Assembly: GCA_000697355.1 (NCBI GenBank)
Contig: JNEN01000714.1
Span: forward strand, 1 to 64,000
Reading direction: 5' to 3'
From: Syncephalastrum monosporum B8922
Taxonomy: Eukaryota > Mucoromycota > Mucoromycetes > Mucorales > Syncephalastraceae
Length of the DNA: 64,000 nt
The notes under the pieces are model-generated. The model made no database searches. It worked only from the letters and a program-made list of their open reading frames with translations, and was not told the origin of the DNA. Every line of letters starts with the position of its first letter. The stretch's first letter is position 1. This document shows positions 1-10,544 of this stretch, one piece after another. The position numbers and the translations under genes are program-made.

Positions 1-196
1 GAATGGAAGCAGCGTCACGACCCGATCTTCGAAACGCATTGCCAGACGATAAGGTACGCACCCAGATGCATTTATACCAATGGTTATGCATACCCGAGCT
101 ACCCATAAAAGTAATACCATGATCAACATGTGATATACTTGTACAAAGTTATAATACCTCCAGTTGACGACATGTACGCAACCTGGAAGGGGGCTA
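1..196 (+). pseudogene. 3' end of a Ty3/Gypsy polyprotein, copy 1
   Basis: The first bases repeat, with many substitutions, the end of the retroelement coding region seen again near 3990-4180. A short basic peptide tail with the residues VTTRSSKR is shared by both copies. A purine-rich stretch at about 185-193 sits directly before the LTR and has the position of a polypurine tract. Only the tail of the polyprotein is inside the window; the rest lies to the left. It has no function of its own. Confidence 0.6.
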
Positions 197-621
197 TGTC
201 GTAAACCATCACCCGTCGGGTAGCTGTGTCTTCGTTGAGAAAGTCTAGACTTGCCTCTATACCCAATCGTTGTATCGGTTGCTATCATGCACTTATTCAA
301 CTCCTCCATCGCCGGTTCAATTACTGCATATGAAACCGTAAAGAAGTATCCCGTACCGCTACTCTTATCTAATGGCACAGTTCCATATGCAAGCTGCATC
401 TGCCATTGTATATTCAATCACAGGCACATCGTCCCTGATGAAATTATTTTATTATCTTATCACTGGTTCTCTTTACTCAGCTGGATGAAACATATTGAAG
501 TCTATAAAAGACTTCCTAATTATTAGATGTAGACAGATCATATCGTACTCAACTTTAATATAAGTTCAGTCTCACTTACTCTCTTGTCCTTTTTACTTGT
601 CACATTTCTCTCTACATCTCA
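197..621 (+). repeat. LTR, copy 1 of a Ty3/Gypsy-type element
   Basis: A 425 bp block begins with TG after the purine tract and ends with CA at 621. It is repeated at 4185-5051 once the insertion there is removed. Similarity stops at the same shared motif (ctctacatctca) in both copies, which fixes the right end. Because polyprotein sequence lies to the left of this LTR and integrase sequence lies to its right, the two elements probably share this LTR in a tandem arrangement. The open frames inside it are not genes. Confidence 0.65.
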
Positions 622-1586
622 GCAGGGAATGGCAATGGTGATAATTAAATGTCGCAAAGATTCAGGAATGGTAACGCTTCTTGGGAACATCGGAACCCGA
701 TGCATTGTGTTGCTGTTAGTCCAAAAGCTAATTTATGCCGCCAAACTCTGTCAGTTTCTTTTTGGCTGATCGGATCAATGGCCAATAAATTGATTATGAG
801 TAGAGAATTCTTTTATATATGATGTCTTTTATTTCTGATGGAAGGCGTCTATTTATATGTTTTCATATCTGTTGCGCAGCGATAAAGGTATGGTACAGCA
901 CCCTTATATTGCTGCGCTGTGGGTGTTTGTGAGTTTAGTGTGGGGTTTGGCTCGGTATACATCACCTGCAAGGCACTTGGTAGGCTCATGTAGTGTTTAA
1001 TTGTCAATCAGAGTGGATCATAGTAGCCATATTAGGATAGATACCATTAGTCGCAATGAGCACCAGCAAAAAATTACTAGGTAAGCTTTGCAAAGAAGGT
1101 AAGAAGTGATATAAAAAGAGGACAAGAAAAGTGGAAGGATAGGAGAATCGAAAATTTGATATTCGGAATGAGGTGTTTGGGATTGTTGGCAATGGTAGAA
1201 TGGAGTTGTAAGAGCTTGTGCTTTTCGATGGTGTCTTGATAAATAACCAGCGGAGATCAGTGACGGATGACAGAAAAGGCTTCTGTAGCGTCAGAGAGAT
1301 AAGAAAACTGTCTTCAAATGATAATATATCGAGTCTGTGTGTATCTGTATAAGCTGTATAAGTTTGTATCTCTAAAGCTAAGAATCTAAGGGGTATTTAT
1401 ATGTTTGAACTGCATACGATATATGGATAAGAGGATACTCAGCGAAGAGGGTGATTGCTTATGTCGATACTCAGACCAGAGTCCGAATGCATTATGGGTT
1501 ACTAAGGAAAAAGCTCGAATGTTTGTAGGGTAGGTGACGCCGTAACCACCGACCATTTTCAGATGAAGTTTGTTGTGCTCGGATGC
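622..1586. other. Retroelement interior without a recognisable gene
   Basis: AT-rich sequence between LTR copy 1 and the minus-strand protease relic. I see no open frame that resembles a known protein and no RNA gene. It is probably decayed internal sequence of one or more LTR elements. Confidence 0.4.
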
Positions 1587-1778
1587 TCATGGGTTGTCCG
1601 TTTGCTGTTTCGACCATTCTTTGTCCCTTACCATACCAGCAGTAGCATGAGGAGATAAGTATAATGTTGCTACACCAGTGTCTAGTAAGACTAAAATTTC
1701 ACGCCCATTGCAGATCATGGAATACTGAGGGAGAATCTTATCCTCCATAGATATAATTTCTTTTTGAATATGCTTCAA
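1587..1778 (-). pseudogene. Retropepsin fragment of an LTR retrotransposon
   Basis: A 63-residue minus-strand frame contains NGREILVLLDTGVATLYLS. This has the hydrophobic-hydrophobic-Asp-Thr-Gly core of retroviral-type aspartic proteases, followed by the usual Ser-rich strand. It is short, has no reverse transcriptase attached, and runs opposite to the integrase relic at 2755-3840. It therefore comes from a separate or inverted insertion. Retropepsins cleave the Gag-Pol polyprotein of LTR elements; this piece cannot be functional alone. Confidence 0.55.
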
Positions 1779-1867
1779 GTCCGAGTCTAAAGTATTTTCG
1801 GTATGTGGCGCGGGTTGTCCGAGAGGTCAATAAGTGGTCCGCTGATTTCATCTGTCGTAAGGACGGA

Positions 1868-1999
1868 TTCGTATCCTCGCCTTCCATAGCACTCCCCCAA
1901 TTCGTGTCCTCACCTTCTTCTGCACTCCGCCAATTCGTATCCTCATCCTATTCTGCAGTCCTCCAACTCGTATTGTCGCTTTTCAGTGCACTCCCCCAC
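1868..1999 (+). repeat. 33-bp minisatellite, four units
   Basis: Four adjacent 33 bp units (1868-1900, 1901-1933, 1934-1966, 1967-1999) share the pattern ttcgtatcctc...gcactcccccaa, with growing divergence to the right. The unit length is a multiple of three, so the plus frame reads as an 11-residue repeat of the type FVSSPSxALPQ. There is no credible gene around it. Confidence 0.75.
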
Positions 2000-2754
2000 A
2001 TTCATATCCACATAGTGGTATCCACCTTAGCTTCAGAAAACACATAATTAGGCTTCAGTTTTCCAGCCTGTACAGATTAGACATTGAACCATCAAAAACT
2101 ATACAGTAAAGTCCTATATCTCTTACATACAGACTCAATTTCTCTCATATCTGCTTGCAAGTCGCTACAAAGCCATTTCCAAGCCTCAAGAACAAGTCTA
2201 CTATCTGTCTCCGTTGGTCCTGCATCAAGACACTGTTGAAAAATAGAAGTCTGCACAACTCCATTTCGACATTGTCAAACTACATTCCGAGCTTTGACTC
2301 TCACAAACTTCCCAGTTTATTACTTCCGCGTACCTCGTTTCACCTCATTATCTTTTTCCAAACCTTTTCCACCTTTTTACTCATCTTTTTTTGTAAAGAT
2401 TTTATACAAAACTTTACTGGTGCTCACACGAACCTTTATCTTATTTGACACTTCTTTCCCCTTTTTATCTTCTCTGGGTAATTCTTACCCATCTTTTTAC
2501 TCCGAATCTACTTACGTGCCTTGGAGGTATATTGGATGTACGGTTGCTTCATACATACATATACATGATCAAACATCTTCGAGACAGCATCCCTCTCCCC
2601 GGAGAAGAGCTATATGCATACGAGCTGTTGCAGTCAACATAGAGAATCATCCTATTAGACAGCGACAGCTGCTGCTGTTCAAATGGATACTTATTTTGTT
2701 GGAGAGTGGAGGGGGGGGGTGGACGCAAGGCGGAGCGAGGTGGCCGTACCAATT
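2000..2754. other. T/C-rich retroelement debris
   Basis: Sequence between the minisatellite and the integrase relic. Short plus-strand frames are present, but their translations are low-complexity (rich in Phe, Ser and Leu) and match nothing I know. A poly-G run lies at about 2709-2718. Confidence 0.35.
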
Positions 2755-3840
2755 ACCTTCTTATGTTGTCAGACAAGGATTTAATCCCTTACGCCCAGTA
2801 CACTCCTTTTTACTTGGCGATCATTGGGCCATTGATCTCGCTGGTCCCATGGAAACTGCATATCAGGGAGATAATTACCTACTTGTGATGGTTGACGTCT
2901 GTACAAGATTCTGCATTCTAAGACCTATTCGCAACAAACGATTGGATAGCATTGTTAAAGCACTGATACAAGTATTCTGCGAGTTTGGTTTTCCGCGGTA
3001 ATTATAGTCTGTCAAGGGCACATAATTTGTCAATTCCCTGGTTGAACTCTTAGCAGAAACCACTGGCTTTGACCACTGCTTAGTAACGCCGTATAGGCGC
3101 CTAAGAACGAATGGTATAGCGGAACGATGGGTATCCTCGATCAGAACTCTAAAGAAGTTCATAAGAGGAGCACTCAAAGACTGGGATTTATATGCCGCAG
3201 CCGTGCAACTATCTTTGAACGCCAAAATATGTATGCGTCATAATACCGCCCCATATACACTTATGTTCACCCGAGAAAATTATCTAAAGATTACACGGAA
3301 GTCCACCAGTTGACTCTGGCTTCCAAAAAAAAAATTTGCTTAATAGGACTACCAAGATGCAAGACACAGTGTTTCCTGCAAGCACAAAGAGAGAGATATG
3401 GTAGTAATTAAAGCACAGCAGAACAAATTTGACAAGAAGCACATACACGTAGACTTTCCAACCGGTAGCCAAGTTATGGCAAAGATTACTGAACATATAG
3501 GCAAAATAAACCCTACTTATGAAGGCATCTACACGGTAGTAAGAAAGAACCAATGAGGTGCATATATATTGAAAGATGAAAAGAACGATGTATCGACTCG
3601 AGAATATGCACCACCCCAGCTCAAATTAGTTTCGCAAGATGAAGTAATTCCTTCTCATGAACGTTTTGAGGTACAAGCAAATATTGCTCATTCAGAAGTT
3701 ACCCCAGATAATTATGGGTAAGAAGTTCAATGGAAAGGCTACGATGAAAACCACGACACGTGAGAAGCAGCAGTTGCATCTGCGCAAAGACGTACAGTTG
3801 CTGACTAATGGAAAAGAATAGGCGAAGAGCCTAATAAAAT
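2755..3840 (+). pseudogene. Ty3/Gypsy integrase with C-terminal chromodomain, decayed
   Basis: The region from about 2757 reads as a retroviral-type integrase: the GDHWAIDLAGP motif carries the first catalytic Asp, then VDVCTRF, then in a continued frame TPYRRLRTNGIAERW, where the Glu is the last residue of the DDE triad. At 3001-3035 the frame is broken by stops, and the usual SDNGT reads SVKGT, so the second catalytic Asp is lost. Further on comes the beta-barrel linker (KHIHVDFPTGSQV) and a chromodomain-like end (EVQWKGYDENHDT, then a stop where Trp is expected). Chromodomains at this position mark chromovirus-type Ty3/Gypsy elements. At least five in-frame stops make it a dead copy. Confidence 0.8.
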
Positions 3841-4184
3841 ATAAGTAGTGGCTCCACGTAATGCCATACCAATTCAAACACATAAGACCATCACCAAAAG
3901 TATTAATTCGAGAAATAATATACAGAGTGATTCTAGGAAAATTAGTACCAAGACCAATAGTCAAACCAATCGGAACACGAGTAAGGATCAAAGCAGCGTC
4001 ACGACCCGATCTTCAAAACGCATTGCCGTCAGGAAATAAGCTACGCACCCAGATGTATTTATATCAATATTTACATATATCCAAGTCACCTAGACATACA
4101 TACCATGATCAACATATGATATTCTTATACAATGTCATAACACCTCCAGTTGACGATATATACGCAACTTGGAAGGGATAAATA
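3841..4184 (+). pseudogene. C-terminal tail of the polyprotein and purine tract, copy 2
   Basis: Continues the decayed integrase frame with a basic, Thr/Ser-rich tail that matches the first 45 bases of the window. It ends at a purine-rich stretch (about 4171-4183) in front of LTR copy 2. Confidence 0.55.
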
Positions 4185-5051
4185 TGGTAAACCGTCACCT
4201 GTCGGATAATTCATTCCTCGTCGAGAAAGTCTAGACTTGCCTCTATTCTAGCTCGTTGTATCAGTTGTTATCATGCATTTATTCAACTCCTCCATCTCTG
4301 GTTCAATTACTGCATATGAAACTGTAAAGAAGTATTTCGTACAGCTTCTCTTATCTAATGGCACAGTTCCATATGCAAGCTGAATCTGCCATTGTATATT
4401 CCATCACAGGCACACGGTCCCTGTTGAGAATGTTTTATCATCTAATAACTAGCTCATTCCATTCAGCTGGATAGCTCTGATTGAAGTCTATAAAAGACGT
4501 CCTAAATAATTGGACATAATCAGATCACACTCAACTTCGATAAGTAATATAATTAAAGTTCAGTCTCACTTGAGTTAAAGTTAGACCGAGAAATAGAGGG
4601 TAGGGTAAAAGTCAGAGTGGGATTGATAATACGAAAAAATAAGTGAGACTGTATCTTGTATTATAAAGGTAATTAGAAGCAATTGATTCTATGATAGTCT
4701 ACAAATAATCTTTTGCACACTGTATATATAGGTGTCAGTCATGACATAAAGATTTAATTAGATTATTATCCTGGAAAGTGGCTAATGGGTATATACCGTA
4801 CAAATAGGAACATAATAATATATATATATAATAAAGTACCGAGACATACGGACTGTTTAGGACCGTATAAAAATGGGATGAGTTTGATCATGTATAACGT
4901 ACTGTATGTGTTTAGCAACCGCAAGTCCACTTGCGACATAGTCATGGCGAGTACTCACTCATCAAGGATAGGACTACTAAACAGATAACTCTATACCACA
5001 TCACTTGTTCTGTTGTCCCCTTTTTACCTGTCATTTTCTCTCTACATCTCA
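4185..5051 (+). repeat. LTR, copy 2, interrupted by a nested insertion
   Basis: Begins with TG after the purine tract and ends at the same CA motif as LTR copy 1. Removing the nested 430 bp insertion and its 5 bp duplication leaves about 432 bp, against 425 bp for copy 1. The two copies differ at many positions, so the insertion is old or the copies come from different elements. Confidence 0.65.
4571..5000. mobile_element. Nested solo LTR with 5-bp target duplication
   Basis: 430 bp present only in LTR copy 2. It starts TGAG, ends CACA, and is flanked by the direct repeat TCACT at 4566-4570 and 5001-5005. TG...CA ends with a 5 bp duplication are the signature of an LTR element. The lack of any internal region indicates a solo LTR left after recombination between LTRs. 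It carries no gene. Confidence 0.75.
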
Positions 5052-5073
5052 ACTACCAACATCGTACCTCTCG

Positions 5074-5640
5074 CCTGTCCACGGTGCGTCCGCTCCGCGA
5101 TAGGTCGTATGGTCTGTGCCGAGTTTTTACTTTGTTGCGCTTCTGGGGCCGAAACGAACAACTTCTCCTCTCTGATCTGACTCGCAAGACGGCCTGGTTG
5201 CTCGACACCGTGGGCTTCCTACACCCCTCTCAGAATGGCTTCCTACGCCTGGCCATTGACGCGCCTAAGGAAAAAGTCATGGCACTCGCTACGTCCGCTA
5301 GGTCTTGTACCACATGCATGAAGATCCGATTCTCTGTCCGGTCCGCGCGTATCAAGCCTACGCAAGGTCATAGGCTTCGCATCCTCTCGCACACCCCACA
5401 CGGTGATCGCTGACCGTCTCATCTCTCCTTTGTTCCGTATTTTGACCATTCATGACCGTCCGGTCAAGGCTGACACTATTCGCGGATACATCTGTGACAT
5501 TATGCGCCATGTCGGCAGCGACCAGCTCACGCTCGCGATCTACCTTTTACACGAGAGATCTACTGCGTTCAAGCCCGGCCGTCCTCCGACACATCGACAG
5601 TCCGCTCTCTGTCAAAGATAATCACGTAGATCTAGACCTG
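5074..5640 (+). pseudogene. Tyrosine recombinase fragment of a DIRS-like element
   Basis: Starting right of the LTR, the plus strand reads in shifting frames as pieces of a tyrosine recombinase: SDLTRKTAWLLDTVGFLHPS, then RLAIDAPKEK, then after a frameshift RPVKADTIRGYICDIMRHVG, then after another shift a short TFYTRDLLRSS piece where the catalytic Tyr region is expected. This order resembles the integrase-like recombinases of fungal DIRS/Crypton-type elements. The segment that should hold the catalytic HxxR is missing or scrambled, so the gene is inactive. The assignment rests on motif memory, not on an alignment. The GC content is higher than that of the neighbouring LTR material. Confidence 0.5.
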
Positions 5641-5915
5641 TCAAAACTTTTTATTATCCGCCATTAAAAACGGAGAACTAGGAAGCTCCAGATAACCGGC
5701 AGTCCTCTCATGTAATAGGTGAGTCCAGCACTTTGCTTGGACGTCACATTATACGTGGGTACGTGAATGATAGGACAATCAAAAGTTACTTCTGTGTAGC
5801 AATATGGATAAATTTATTAGCACTAATAGATCTACTCTAAGACTATGTTTATGAGGAATACGTGTGCTTTACAATATGTATTGGTTTGCAGCCGAAAGCC
5901 TATAGGACGCGTACG

Positions 5916-7596
5916 TCATGACGAATCTTCAGCATTACTGGCATTACGCAACTTTTCGAGGAGCGCGTAGCATTCTTCGAGTAGAGACATACAAATGGCC
6001 TGGCCCTCGGGAATGTGTCCTTCATCATCATAAAACTTCCCATCTTTGCGCAAATTATCGATACTTGTCAATTTCATTTGATATCTATCAGAAAATGCGT
6101 AAGAGGAGGGCTGGATCGAGAAAGTCTCTACTTACGGGTAGAGCTCTTCTGCAGAACATGGCTCGCCAGTGTTCTCCACAGCCACAAGACATTGTCGTAC
6201 GGTGGTGAGTTGGTTGTAGATGGGTGTGAGAGCCTCGCTGACGGGGACGCTCTCGTTGAGCAGGATGAGTATCATGCGATAGCATTTTTGCAACAAGAAG
6301 AGTAGGACGGTCTGACCTTCGGGCGCTTCGCCCCTCTCGTCCAAGAACTTGCCCTTGTTGAACTCGTCTTCGTCCTGACGCATGGCAATAATATCTTGGA
6401 GCTGGTGCTGATAGGTGAAGAGATCGGTCTGACGGAGGGTCCATTTGTGGGTCAGTTCCAGACGCTCAAGCTGTGTTTTGATCTCGACAAGACGCTCGCG
6501 AATGATTTGCAAGGCAGGAGAGAAGTCGCTGCTGGAGGCGATGACCAAGTCGTGCGAGAAGCCGTATACTTGCTCAAGTAAACCGGTAATGACAGCCTGT
6601 CCTGCAGGGATGGAGCCGTCGGGACCCAAAAATTTACCGTCGACGCGTGTGGCCTCGATCTCATGAAGCTCCTGCTGTGCGGATAGGATATCCGATGCTT
6701 CAAAGTGCTTTCGGCAGGCAATGGAAACGAGATGGCGACGAATACGCAGGAGCTTGTTACGCAAAGGAACTAGTTCAGGAGCGATCTCGTGAATCGTGTC
6801 GAGAAGTTTCTCGTAGATCTTTTCTGGATGTGGTAAAGGGAAAGGAACGAAAGAGCGTCGTGAGCACACGAAGATATAGTTCACAGCGTATGCATATGAT
6901 CAGTACGTACTGCACTTTTTAAAGTTGTAGGTGAGGATCTGAACGGCTGGTTCAGGTAAGGCATGGTTGCGTTGATCGTACATCAAGATGCGTTCAATGT
7001 CCTTGAGCTTTTTCTCGTAGGGTTCCAGAAATTCCTCCGCATAGATGCCGAACTCTTCGAGCCTGTCAAAGCATTGCTAGAAAAAGCATTTTTGCATCTT
7101 AGACGTCAGGTGATCCTGCTTTCCGGTTTCCGTTTATACTACGTACCTTGATGGCAATCACCTGAGAGTAAACAGCCGGGCCTAATACACAGGACGTGGT
7201 CAAAGTGAGAAAAGCATACACAGACACCCAGTCCGATTTGGAAAAACCCTACTTTCTCGAGTCTTGCCGAGGCACAAGTAAGATAGACTGAGTAGTTGAC
7301 ACACATGATCAAGGACATCGTCGGTCCGATTGGGTTCACGTTTGTCGTCGAGGATGGTGCCTCCACGCACTGCACTCAGCTTACGAATCTCCTCTTCAGT
7401 TTCCTCTCGCAGCGGCATAATGTCTTGCATCTTTAAGTACGTCGACCGATCGCGCTTCAGCGCCGTCAGTCGGTTCTTGATGTTGAGCAGCTTCTCTAAT
7501 ATCGGGAGTTCTGATTCCCATTAACACGGATCAGTCTCATCACTTTCATCCATCCTGACTCGATGACTCACCTTCTTCGGGCACTCGCACAGGCAT
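5916..7596 (-). CDS. DUF2408-family protein with repeated modules
   Basis: Six exons on the minus strand: 7572-7596, 7253-7510, 7147-7181, 6911-7076, 6136-6823 and 5916-6084, giving 446 residues in one frame with GTRNGT-type donors. The protein is mostly helical and resembles the fungal DUF2408 family, whose biochemical role I do not know. The motif (K/V)DGKFxxxxGxxPxGQ followed by LLExxY occurs clearly three times, at about residues 222-248, 318-344 and 404-432. A weaker version (GGTILDDKREPNRTDDVL) lies at about 58-75. It therefore looks like a protein built from about four copies of one 90-100 residue module. It has no signal peptide or membrane segment, so it is probably cytosolic. The start ATG is followed at once by a 25-nt first exon. 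It lies tail-to-right of the transposon block and shares its strand with the next two genes. Confidence 0.75.
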
Positions 7597-7828
7597 TTTA
7601 GTGAGCGAGAAAGAAGGAAAAGGAAAAAAAAAAGATCAAGTCAAACGCCGATAGTTCAACCGCCGTGTACATTTTTGTTTAACCGACAGAATTTCCACGG
7701 ATAAGGTCATTCTTTCGCAAGTTGATGGTTTATTGTTTGTATGTCCCGACTGGTAGAGAAGTCTTCTTATGTGTCATAGAGCATAAAATCACGGGTATGT
7801 GCTCGGTCTCGGACACCATTGCAGTGTT

Positions 7829-9516
7829 TCATGGCTGCGTATTCAGATGTTAGCATAAACCATGAGAGCCCAAACAGAAGATGCATCATGCAAGAAAGAG
7901 TCGAAAAGAGAAAGTATTTAAACTTACATTTGCACGTGCAACCGGGTTGCTGCGTGCAAGTGGCAAAGCAGACATCTTGTTTGCTCCTGAACCTGACATT
8001 CGGCGGTTCCGACGCCTTGCAACTGCATACGGAAACTGTTGTGTGCTTGAAGACGGCACCACATCGCGCGAGATCGTAGGGTGCATGCCGTTCCGCACGA
8101 GTGGCACAGGAGGCAGTGCTGCTTTGGGAGCTTCAACTGATTTCTTGCTGTCACTCTAATGAGAATTGAGAGCCTGTATAGAGGATGATCACACACGATG
8201 GGGTTATACAATGAATGAACGATGATGATGATATGATGATACGATGATATGACACGGGGTGGGGTTCGGGAGTTGATTGATGGAGAGGATTATGCAAAAT
8301 CAAAAGCAGTATCGGACTTACTTTTTGCTCCGTCCAGTCAAAGACATAATCGTGCTTGTACCCCTGTCGTACGAACAGGTCTGAGAAAAGCTTATGGAGG
8401 TACTTGTAGTCTGGTTTGTCATCAAACCGCAGAGACCGCGTATAGTTTAAGAAAGTGGCAAATTCGCTTGGAAAATTACGGCACAGTTGCTCGGTGGGGG
8501 TTGCCATTTTACGCTCCAAGATTCGATCGTACTTTTGTTTCTTATTCGCCGCCTTCAGACCTTGCCAGGGAAGAGATCCACGGCAAAAGTACATGAGAAC
8601 ATAGCCGAGTGACTCTAGATCATCTCGACGTGATTGCTCTACTTGGGTCCACCGAGGTTAGAAGAATGGTCTACATATGTATATGTATAACTATACGACT
8701 ACATGCCTACGCCAAGGTGTGTATTGATGCTGGCATACCGAGCTGTGCCGGTCAGGTTTTTGTTCTCTTTGTAGGGAATATGCAGACGCGTGCTGGGGTC
8801 ACGGAATCGCTTGGCAAGGCCATAATCTATGATATTAACAACTGTACCCCGTATGCCAACTCCCATCAGGAAGTTGTCAGGCTTGATGTCGCGATGTATA
8901 TAGTGCTTGTTGTGCATATACTCTATCCGGCTTAGCTAATGAGTGAGGATATAAATATAAAAGCAATGATCAGATGTAGTACATAGTTCATCAATGGCAG
9001 GTTACCATTTGCTGTCCGAGCAACAAGACTGTCTTCAGACTGAATCTTCTGTTGCAAAAGTTGAATAGATCTTCCAAGGAGGCTACACACATTTTTGTAG
9101 AGAAAAGATGAGAAATGAAAGCCAGTGAGGCGGACAGCAGTCGTCGTGAACTATGAAGACGTACGGCCCAAGAGGTCTATGACCATGGCGTTGTGTTCAC
9201 ATTCGGTGGCAAAGTAGCGAAGAACAGGGATGCCCACACCGCCATTCAGACTTTTGTACACCTTGGCTTCATATTCAAGCTGAAGGTGCTTTGACTTGAC
9301 GGACTCTAGCTTGATGGCCACTTCTTCGTTTGTCTTAATGTCGGTCCCTGGTTGAACAGGCAGAGCAACAAGAGGAGATCATATTGAATAGACTGTCAAC
9401 GCGCGATGTGCAGAGGCTGTCGATAGAGTATAGAGTATACCAATATAGACTTCGCCAAATGAGCCGGAGCCAATCTTGCGGCCCACTCTGTACTTGTTTC
9501 CAACTCTGAGGTCCAT
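7829..9516 (-). CDS. Casein kinase 1 (delta/Hrr25-like)
   Basis: Seven exons: 9441-9516, 9165-9347, 9006-9082, 8707-8935, 8322-8638, 7928-8155 and 7829-7834, giving 371 residues. It shows the CK1 hallmarks: GSGSFGEVY loop, Lys38 in [18 protein letters not shown] catalytic loop, the CK1-specific DYGLAKRF and [15 protein letters not shown] activation segment, [16 protein letters not shown], and LRFDDKPDY near the end of the kinase fold. After the kinase comes a basic, Ser-rich tail. CK1 delta-type kinases phosphorylate primed Ser/Thr sites and act in DNA damage, ribosome maturation and trafficking. The junction after THLG needs a GC-AG intron (donor AG|GCATGT at 8701-8706) to keep frame. The last exon, of only two codons, is the least certain part. 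Confidence 0.88.
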
Positions 9517-9685
9517 GCTGCTGTGTGGAATGTGTGCGTGTGTAAAAAGATACCCAAAGGATAAAAAGAGTGTCTCGAAACGCATCCAATAATTGAACTG
9601 CCGCTGCATTAAAGACAACACATACGACACAAGACAACATCCTCCACTCATCTCCTTGGACTTATCACCATCTACTTTATTCGCT

Positions 9686-10348
9686 CTAATCACTTGCTTG
9701 GTCATCCTCATCGCCGTAAGCATCATCATCTGCTATATCCGAATCATCCTACACAAAAATAGACTTAATCCCCCACCAGGTATCATACGCTGCTGACTTA
9801 CCATTTGGTACGAGGTGGCACCTTGCTCAAGGAGTTCCTTAAGAGCTGTATTCTGTGGATGTACAAGCTGAAGTGGCGTGAGCTTGTTGCGGTTCAAGAT
9901 ACTCGGATCAGCGCCACCCTCGAGAAGAAGTTCCACCATAGCCTCGGCCATCGGTACGTCTGTTGTCTGGAACTGTACTGCCTTGTGCAGAGGTGTGTCT
10001 CCCTCGAGCGCATTCTTTACGTCAAGCTCAATCTCATCCAGGTTCACCAAGATTTCCAGGCACCCGATCGCCCCACTGTTAGCTCTATCGACATTGCATG
10101 TCTCAGCTTGGCAATAGACTCGAGATTCGGGGTGAGCACCACACTTACGCATAATGAGCAGCGGTGTTGCCTGCACCATCCCTGTAGTTTGCATTCACGG
10201 TGCTTTCCTTCATAAGTTCGGCGAGCTGTTCTTCCTGATCATTGCGACATAAAGACAGCATAAGCTGGTCTGCGTTGGAAATGGTGAGTTGAAGGCCGCT
10301 GGCAGACTATCGTTACTCACTGTGCGCGGTCTCGTCTTCGTTCACCAT
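9686..10348 (-). CDS. Small ankyrin-repeat protein with acidic tail
   Basis: Four exons: 10321-10348, 10149-10269, 9802-10084 and 9686-9748, giving 164 residues. Ankyrin signatures are visible: [12 protein letters not shown], then a second repeat with [12 protein letters not shown], then [22 protein letters not shown]. The last exon encodes a very acidic tail ([16 protein letters not shown]). The size and the two-to-three repeats plus acidic end recall the yeast ribosome-assembly chaperone Yar1, but ankyrin repeats are too common to assign that function. It is probably cytosolic or nuclear, binding a basic partner through its tail. It lies 170 bp upstream of the casein kinase gene on the same strand. 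Confidence 0.75.
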
Positions 10349-10544
10349 TATGAGATGAGGTGTAGGGAAGTGGAAGTGGGTCTCGAGGCGTGTCTGCCAA
10401 GTCCGCTTTCACCCCGCTGTGCCTGAGTCTATTAATACTGTATTTTTGGAATCAAGTTGACAGCTCTGAATGTTTATTTCACCCCAGTATCACTCGTAGC
10501 TTTATTACTGGCTATATGACATGGTAAAGACTGCCTTGCGGCAG

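Noticed and set aside
251..769. Open frames inside LTR copy 1 and just after it
   Set aside because: They lie largely in repeat sequence also present, with stops, in LTR copy 2; no protein similarity.
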